This document shows positions 16,122 to 20,674 of a DNA stretch of 20,674 nt, piece after piece. Under the pieces are notes generated by a model that was not told the origin of the DNA, searched no databases, and saw only the letters and a list, made by a program, of their open reading frames with translations. The DNA comes from Prevotella sp. (GTDB lineage: Bacteria > Bacteroidota > Bacteroidia > Bacteroidales > Bacteroidaceae), in the NCBI GenBank assembly GCA_003447235.1, contig DLZV01000013.1, positions 24,081-44,754 of the forward strand, written 5' to 3'. Position numbers and translations under genes: made by a program. Positions within the stretch are counted from its first letter, which is position 1. The number at the start of each line of letters is the position of its first letter.

Positions 16122-16190
16122 ATACCCATAAAAACAAAAACGACCCGCACATTTGAGCATCGTTGAGAGGCTTGGCGGGTTCACGTGCTG

Positions 16191-16221
16191 CAAAAATACG
16201 AATAATCATTGATAATACAAA
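16191..16221 (-). promoter_or_regulatory. Abi promoter, right copy
   Basis: TTTG (16221-16218), a 19-base spacer and TATTTTTG (16198-16191) on the minus strand are the same as in the left copy. The start codon is at 16121. Confidence 0.75.
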
Positions 16222-16248
16222 CTTTTTGCGAGACAAATCAAACAAAAG

Positions 16249-16413
16249 TGGATTTCTTCGACATATTTATATTTAACAATGTTAAATCAAACCTTAAAGT
16301 CATACTTTGCCAGCCAAACAAAGCGGTTTTCAAGGTAAAAGTGTTACGTTTGTAACGTCTATACCCATACCGGAAGCCCCGATGGGCAGAGGTTGGGCAG
16401 ACATATATACATA
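16249..16413 (+). repeat. Dispersed repeat, copy C (3'-truncated)
   Basis: This third copy keeps the promoter-like box (16345-16352) and the first hairpin but is cut at 16413, before the terminator-like hairpin. A GH95 fragment follows within five bases, so any transcript starting here would run into that fragment. Confidence 0.8.
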
Positions 16414-16417
16414 CCGC

Positions 16418-16736
16418 AATACAAGAGATGCTGATGCAGAGCCATACTGGTGTCATTCGCATTTTCCCTGCTGTTCCAGCTTCATGGCAAGATATCTCTT
16501 TCCAGGATCTGCGTGCCATGGGCGCCTTCCTTGTGTCTGCCGAGCAAAAAGGTGGCAAGGTGCAGCAAATCAGCATTTATCCAGAACAGGGCGGAACTTG
16601 CCGTATTGCTTTGCCTGCGTCTATGCAAAGTGGAGAGCCGACGGTGACAGGCAATAAGGGCGATGTAACCCGTGAGGGCGAAGTGCTGGTGATTCCGACT
16701 CAGAAAGGTGAAAGGGTTGTAATTAGTTGGCCATAA
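16418..16736 (+). pseudogene. C-terminal fragment of a GH95-like gene
   Basis: The fragment matches 4635-4952 (residues 691-795 of the GH95 protein) with about 12 base changes, of which only two alter the protein (N to S and K to Q). Similarity ends at the shared stop codon. It has no catalytic domain. The first in-frame ATG is at 16428, and the promoter-like box of repeat copy C lies upstream, so a 102-residue peptide could be made, but none is expected to act as an enzyme. Confidence 0.88.
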
Positions 16737-16878
16737 AACCATTTTTTTGACGTAACTATTCAGCAATAACACCCCTTTGAGTTTTTGTCAATAATCCTAA
16801 TACAACAAGTAGGCGATAATTTATTGAAAACCAATAAAATATTTACACTTTATTCTTGGATATCCCAGATATTTTTTA

Positions 16879-16886
16879 TACCTTTG
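16879..16886 (+). promoter_or_regulatory. -7 box TACCTTTG of the IS66 transposase
   Basis: TACCTTTG ends 5 bases before the ATG at 16892. The message would be almost leaderless, which rules out the upstream in-frame ATG at 16856 for this promoter. Confidence 0.55.
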
Positions 16887-16891
16887 TATCT

Positions 16892-18115
16892 ATGAATGAG
16901 CAAGTTACGGACATATCGCAAGCCTTGAAAAGGCTGACATCTGAGATGCAGTCGATGCATGAAGCCATCGATGCGCTACATACGGAGAATGCGAATTTGC
17001 GCCGTAACGTGGAAAGGCTTCAGAAAGAGAACCGCAGCCTGCGCAAGCGGCTGGAAAAGTATGAGAAGTCCGACAAGAATTCAAACAACAGTAGCACTCC
17101 TCCCTCCAAAGAAAAAATGAAAGCCGAAGTGATTCGGCGCACAAAATCCTTGCGAAAGAAGAACGGCCTTAAACCTGGCGGGCAGCCTGGGCATGAGGCA
17201 CACAACAGAAACATGACGGAAAAGCCGAATGTTGTGAAAGACTGCATGAGTGGATATTGTCGCGAGTGTGGTCGCGACTTGTCCGACATAGCGGGAGAGC
17301 TTGACAATGTAAGTCAAGTTGTGGATTTGCCAATGTTGGCGCCTGTCGTGAGAGAATATCGCCATTACAAGAAGACCTGCACCTGCGGATGTTGCAATAG
17401 AGGATACGAGCCGCGCAAGCGGGGCAATCAGGTAACTTTTGGCAAGAACATCAGAGCCGTCGTGACCTACCTGAACGTGGTGCAGTGTACACCTTACGAG
17501 CGACTGGCTTCTTTAATGGAAGAGGTGTTTTCTGTCCACATGAGCCAAGGCGCCATTAAGAACATTGTACAGGAGGCCATGAGGAAATCCAAGCCTGCCA
17601 TAAAGCTGCTGGAAGACATACTGAGGAAATCACCCGTTGTGGGCTTCGATGAGTCGGCTTGCTACAACAACAAGAAATTGGATAGGGTGTGGATAGCGCA
17701 AACAACATACTTGACGCTTTGCTTCCGTGCTGCCGGCCGTTCGTCAAAAGTGCTTGAGGAGAGGTTCGGCGATGCCCTAAAAAACATTGTGGCGGTGACC
17801 GACAGGCACAGCGCGTATTTTTCCCTTGATTTTTTGAATCACCAAGTGTGCCTGGCCCACCTCCTGCGCGAGTTGGAATACTTGACAGAGCTTGACCCGA
17901 AACAGCAGTGGTCGAAAGATGTGGTAAGCCTGTTTAGACAAGCCATTCATGAGAGAAACACTCGGCCAAATGACATCATTGACAAAAGAACTTGGCTTGA
18001 CAAACTTGACGAACTGCTGGGAGTCAACCTGCTCCACCTAAGAGCCAACTTCGAGAGGCTTCGCAAGGGACTCGCAAAATGCAGGGATTACATATTTAAC
18101 TTAAGGAAATATTAA
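16892..18115 (+). pseudogene. IS66-family transposase, truncated at the C-terminus
   Basis: From the ATG at 16892 the frame has 407 codons. It shows the IS66 N-terminal coiled coil (about 20-60), the linker NSNNSSTPPSK, the basic GLKPGGQPGH motif, a zinc-finger-like cluster (CRECGRDL and CTCGCC), and the transposase core. Two of the three DDE residues are present: D in VVGFDESA and D in AVTDRHSAY. The normal ending around NNASERGIR, which provides the catalytic glutamate, is missing; the frame stops after CRDYIFNLRKY. Full-length relatives run about 80-100 residues longer. The transposase should be inactive. Confidence 0.88.
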
Positions 18116-18150
18116 GTATAGGGAATTGTATTGACATATTACTTGATTAT

Positions 18151-18485
18151 TTATTCAAAAATTCTAAACAAAGCATACATTATAGACACAAAACCAACAA
18201 CATATCCTTTAAGATAATTAATATAGTTTATTGTAAAACTCGGTGGGAAATTACGCCTGTCTTTGTATGTGATATTTAGGAATGTAATACCAAAGATTAT
18301 TGCACAAATACTATCATATCTTTTAAATAAGATGGTTGTTATTCCTAAGCATATCATCAAAATTGAAAAAATCAAGTAAATGCCATTTTTATGGCACTTA
18401 CCGACTTTTTGTGCTTAATAACAGAAAACATTATTGCAATTCCTGTTATAGACGCTAATATTCCCCAACCACAAATATAGTTCAT
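18151..18485 (-). pseudogene. Small membrane protein with a frameshift
   Basis: An ATG at 18485 opens MNYICGWGILASITGIAIMF and continues to KHKKS, then stops at 18372. In the next frame the sequence carries on naturally from VGKCHKNGIYLIFSILM to the stop at 18151. Restoring one A in the run of five (T5 on the plus strand, 18406-18410) joins the two into a protein of about 107 residues with three to four membrane segments. The function is unknown. It follows the C39 relic on the same strand. The indel may be real or a sequencing error. Confidence 0.6.
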
Positions 18486-18519
18486 AATTATTACTTTTTG
18501 CAAATAGTACTATCGTATT

Positions 18520-18576
18520 GGCTATGCCACATTGCATGGAATCATGTTGATGAAGACTTTCTATCGTTTTGGTCAT
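18520..18576 (-). pseudogene. Relic of a C39-peptidase ABC exporter (first 19 codons)
   Basis: An ATG three bases after the stop of the outer-membrane barrel gene opens a frame with QHDSMQCGIA. This is the start of a C39 peptidase domain with its catalytic cysteine, as found at the N-terminus of bacteriocin and peptide exporters. The similarity ends directly after GIA, and the rest of a gene of about 700 codons is gone. The tight spacing shows it was co-transcribed with the barrel gene. Confidence 0.7.
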
Positions 18577-18579
18577 TGA

Positions 18580-20637
18580 TTAATACATTTTCATGATAGC
18601 ACTATCAATATTCTTATTAATCTCAATTTCTCCACGTTTAGATTTTTTGCCATAGCTAAGGCTGTATGTCAGTGTTAAATTTATATTACGTCCATTGATT
18701 TCGTTAAAAATCCGCGAATTTCTATTATAACACCCATAATCCATTGTTATATGTTGCTTGTCATAACGTGAAAAGGGATTGCGTACTAAAGCCTCAATAG
18801 CCAATGCCTTATGAGTCCAACTCACTTTCCATTCATAGGTAGGACGACGTTGGATGAACCACGGTTGTCGAATATCAAGTGATTTATATGGAGTCTGATA
18901 ATCGAAACTAAGCATCCATTCTCCTGCAAGATAAACCAAGCCACCTTTTATGCGAAAACTGTTGTGCGACATATCGTAAGTAGCCCCTTTTAATGTATTA
19001 CATTCTTCAATCACTGTGGCGCTCAAGCGCAAATGCTCATTGAATAAATTATAGGCACAACCTACAGTAAACATATTACCGTAGAAAGTTCCGCCATTTA
19101 TACGAGTATCAAAAATCGTATTCGTATTAGCTGTATACTGATGTACTATGTTGTCAAAATAAATATTACTATCATACGATAAAGACAAACGAATTTTTCT
19201 AATTTGTCCATTGTATGAAAGGGTGTTTCCTAATACTTTCATCGGTGCAATGTCAGGATTACCACAAGTTGCCTCAAAAAAAGATGTCGGAACAACCATT
19301 GAATTTTTTTCTGACGGTTCAAATAAAGTATGTGTAAAAAGACCATTTAACGATAAAGAGTGCTTGTTATTAATGACATAGTTTCCACCATAAAAAGCAA
19401 CAGGCATACAGTAATTATTATGTATGGAGTTTAAAGAAACGGCCGTGTTAGATAACCCCGCAGAGATATAGTAATAGTATTTCTCACTATATTTGCTAAG
19501 TTGAAGTAATCCAACAGTAATGTTGGAAGTCAGATGCTGTTTTCCATTTGCTGTTCCATCATAATTATCAGTATAATGTTTATAATCATTGCTCAATGCG
19601 CCTGTTAGAGTAAGGCTATTTTTCCAAGTTTTCGAATAGCGAATATTACCATTCAGCACATAGTTGTCTTCTATTACTTTTGAACTTAATGAAGCTTGTT
19701 CTGTTTCTGCATACAGACCGTGGTATTTATTGTGCCCCATAGAAGCAGATGCTGTAACGTCAAAAGCCTGCTCTTTAGGCAACCATAATGTGTAATTTAC
19801 ATACGCTGATGGTGCTATAGATTGGCTGTTATATGAAACAGTGCGCTTTGTTGCACCATATGGTTCGGTGTAGTAAATACCCTGTATGGTATTGGAATTT
19901 GGCACAGCCTGACGATTAAAGCCCACATAGGTATTTAATCTGTGGGTGTTCCCCATGGAGGTTAAGCGCAATCGCATAGCTTGCCCATTATTTATTTTCA
20001 ACGGACTCTCATCTTTATAATTACGTTCCAAAACGGATTTATCTGAAAAGACAAACATATCATTTCCCTCTGTATAGCTATGATCTCTATGCCAGTCACC
20101 AGTGACGGTTAGGGAAAGTGTGTATCGTTTTTTATTAAAATCAGCAAAAGCTAAATATTCCCCCGATTTGTAGGCAAATCCTTCATTTGCAGAAAAATAA
20201 ACATTGCCCCCATAATTCATTTTTACAGTTATAAAATTAACCAATCCTGCTTTACCTGCATATTTACCGCTTGGAGTTCTTATATACTCTATTGTACGAA
20301 TGTTCTTTGCACTAAGAGATGCTACATCTTCTGGCAATGCCTCCATTCCATTAATGCACAATACAACCTCTCCTCCACTATGAGTAGTAATGCTAAGAGT
20401 GCGTGCTGATACTTCCAAGTCAGGAGTCTGCATAAGATATAGTAGATTAAAACCATTTGTAGAATGTTTTTTCTCAAGTTGAGTTGGTATCAACAATGCC
20501 TTGTTGCTCATTTCAATTTGGCCATCAGCAGTAACAACAACTTCTGGCAGTTTTTCGGTCTTGGTACTGTCTGTTTGTGCTGTAATGTCTGTTATTGTGA
20601 CAAACAGCAAGAAAAAGAATATATAGTATTTATACAT
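18580..20637 (-). CDS. Outer-membrane beta-barrel protein, TonB-receptor-like
   Basis: The 685-residue protein starts with a signal peptide (MYKYYIFFFLLFVTITDITA, cleavage near 20). A plug-like domain follows: LPEVVVTADG at 29-38, then a region with NGFNLLYLM, INGMEALPEDV and GKYAGKAGLVNFI. The remaining 550 residues are rich in alternating aromatic strands and form a large barrel. The C-terminus, INLTLTYSLSYGKKSKRGE followed by INKNIDSAIMK, matches the outer-membrane beta-barrel family (OMP_b-brl_3). There is no carboxypeptidase-like domain before the plug. Such barrels often sit beside C39 peptide exporters in Bacteroidetes, and a relic of one follows three bases downstream. A role in peptide export or uptake is therefore inferred. 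No promoter is visible in the 37 bases upstream that the window contains. Confidence 0.85.
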   Translation of the reverse strand: MYKYYIFFFLLFVTITDITAQTDSTKTEKLPEVVVTADGQIEMSNKALLIPTQLEKKHSTNGFNLLYLMQTPDLEVSARTLSITTHSGGEVVLCINGMEALPEDVASLSAKNIRTIEYIRTPSGKYAGKAGLVNFITVKMNYGGNVYFSANEGFAYKSGEYLAFADFNKKRYTLSLTVTGDWHRDHSYTEGNDMFVFSDKSVLERNYKDESPLKINNGQAMRLRLTSMGNTHRLNTYVGFNRQAVPNSNTIQGIYYTEPYGATKRTVSYNSQSIAPSAYVNYTLWLPKEQAFDVTASASMGHNKYHGLYAETEQASLSSKVIEDNYVLNGNIRYSKTWKNSLTLTGALSNDYKHYTDNYDGTANGKQHLTSNITVGLLQLSKYSEKYYYYISAGLSNTAVSLNSIHNNYCMPVAFYGGNYVINNKHSLSLNGLFTHTLFEPSEKNSMVVPTSFFEATCGNPDIAPMKVLGNTLSYNGQIRKIRLSLSYDSNIYFDNIVHQYTANTNTIFDTRINGGTFYGNMFTVGCAYNLFNEHLRLSATVIEECNTLKGATYDMSHNSFRIKGGLVYLAGEWMLSFDYQTPYKSLDIRQPWFIQRRPTYEWKVSWTHKALAIEALVRNPFSRYDKQHITMDYGCYNRNSRIFNEINGRNINLTLTYSLSYGKKSKRGEIEINKNIDSAIMKMY

Positions 20638-20674
20638 TGTATATCATATTTTCAATACTCTGTTAATAATTACA

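Larger units (their letters stand above)
15788..16413 (-). repeat. Long direct repeat, right copy (~626 bp)
   Basis: This is the second copy of 6941-7575, with about sixteen differences. It ends inside the ~200-bp repeat at GACATATATACATA, where GH95-derived sequence begins. The shared left edge (TGCTGAAAACGGAG) marks the other breakpoint. Confidence 0.9.
16737..18115 (+). mobile_element. Partial IS66-family insertion sequence
   Basis: The element consists of a transposase gene and about 150 bases of 5' noncoding DNA. The left end may be near GTAACTATTCAG (16754), but no matching right end is seen because the element is cut at about 18115. The accessory tnpA and tnpB genes are absent. Confidence 0.65.

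Overview
The window looks like part of a Bacteroidetes chromosome, most likely the Prevotella/Segatella group (Bacteroidales). The reasons are the many promoters with the Bacteroidetes form TTTG-N19/20-TAnnTTTG, the near absence of Shine-Dalgarno sites, BspA-type leucine-rich repeats, a GH95-type glycosidase and a TonB-receptor-like outer-membrane barrel. The genus is inferred from sequence character only.

Layout, left to right. (1) 54-2021, minus: a membrane-anchored Ser/Thr kinase. (2) 2462-5237: a chimeric gene in which the promoter and first 36 codons of a DUF4143-type ATPase are fused to a GH95-like glycosidase body. An 80-bp relic of a BspA-LRR gene and copy A of a roughly 200-bp repeat follow. 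(3) 5524-6825, plus: a two-gene AT-rich operon of unknown role, closed by a terminator; the second product resembles the uracil-DNA-glycosylase fold. (4) 6941-7614: a promoter plus N-terminal Abi fragment, then repeat copy B. (5) 7844-10195, minus: a kinase fused to about 17 BspA-type LRRs. (6) 10300-11022, minus: the missing C-terminal part of an Abi protein, behind a foreign promoter. (7) 11265-13927: the ordinary part, with a NUDIX hydrolase, a C_GCAxxG_C_C protein and enolase. (8) 13928-14460: terminator and gene relics. (9) 14461-15720: an intact AAA/DUF4143 ATPase. (10) 15788-16736: a second Abi N-terminal copy, repeat copy C and a GH95 C-terminal fragment. (11) 16892-18115: a C-terminally truncated IS66 transposase. 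(12) 18151-20637, minus: a frameshifted small membrane protein, a 19-codon relic of a C39-peptidase exporter, and an outer-membrane beta-barrel gene.

The main message is mosaicism. Pieces of the same few genes (DUF4143 ATPase, GH95, Abi, BspA-LRR) and one recurring repeat are cut and rejoined, often as a promoter plus a short 5' coding segment placed in front of other material. Two direct repeats of about 630 bp, roughly 97% alike, enclose 8.8 kb that includes enolase. No phage, CRISPR array, tRNA or rRNA was seen. The candidates for new biology are the fused lipoprotein-like GH95 gene, the split Abi gene, the promoter-bearing repeat with conserved hairpins, and the uncharacterised operon at 5524-6825.
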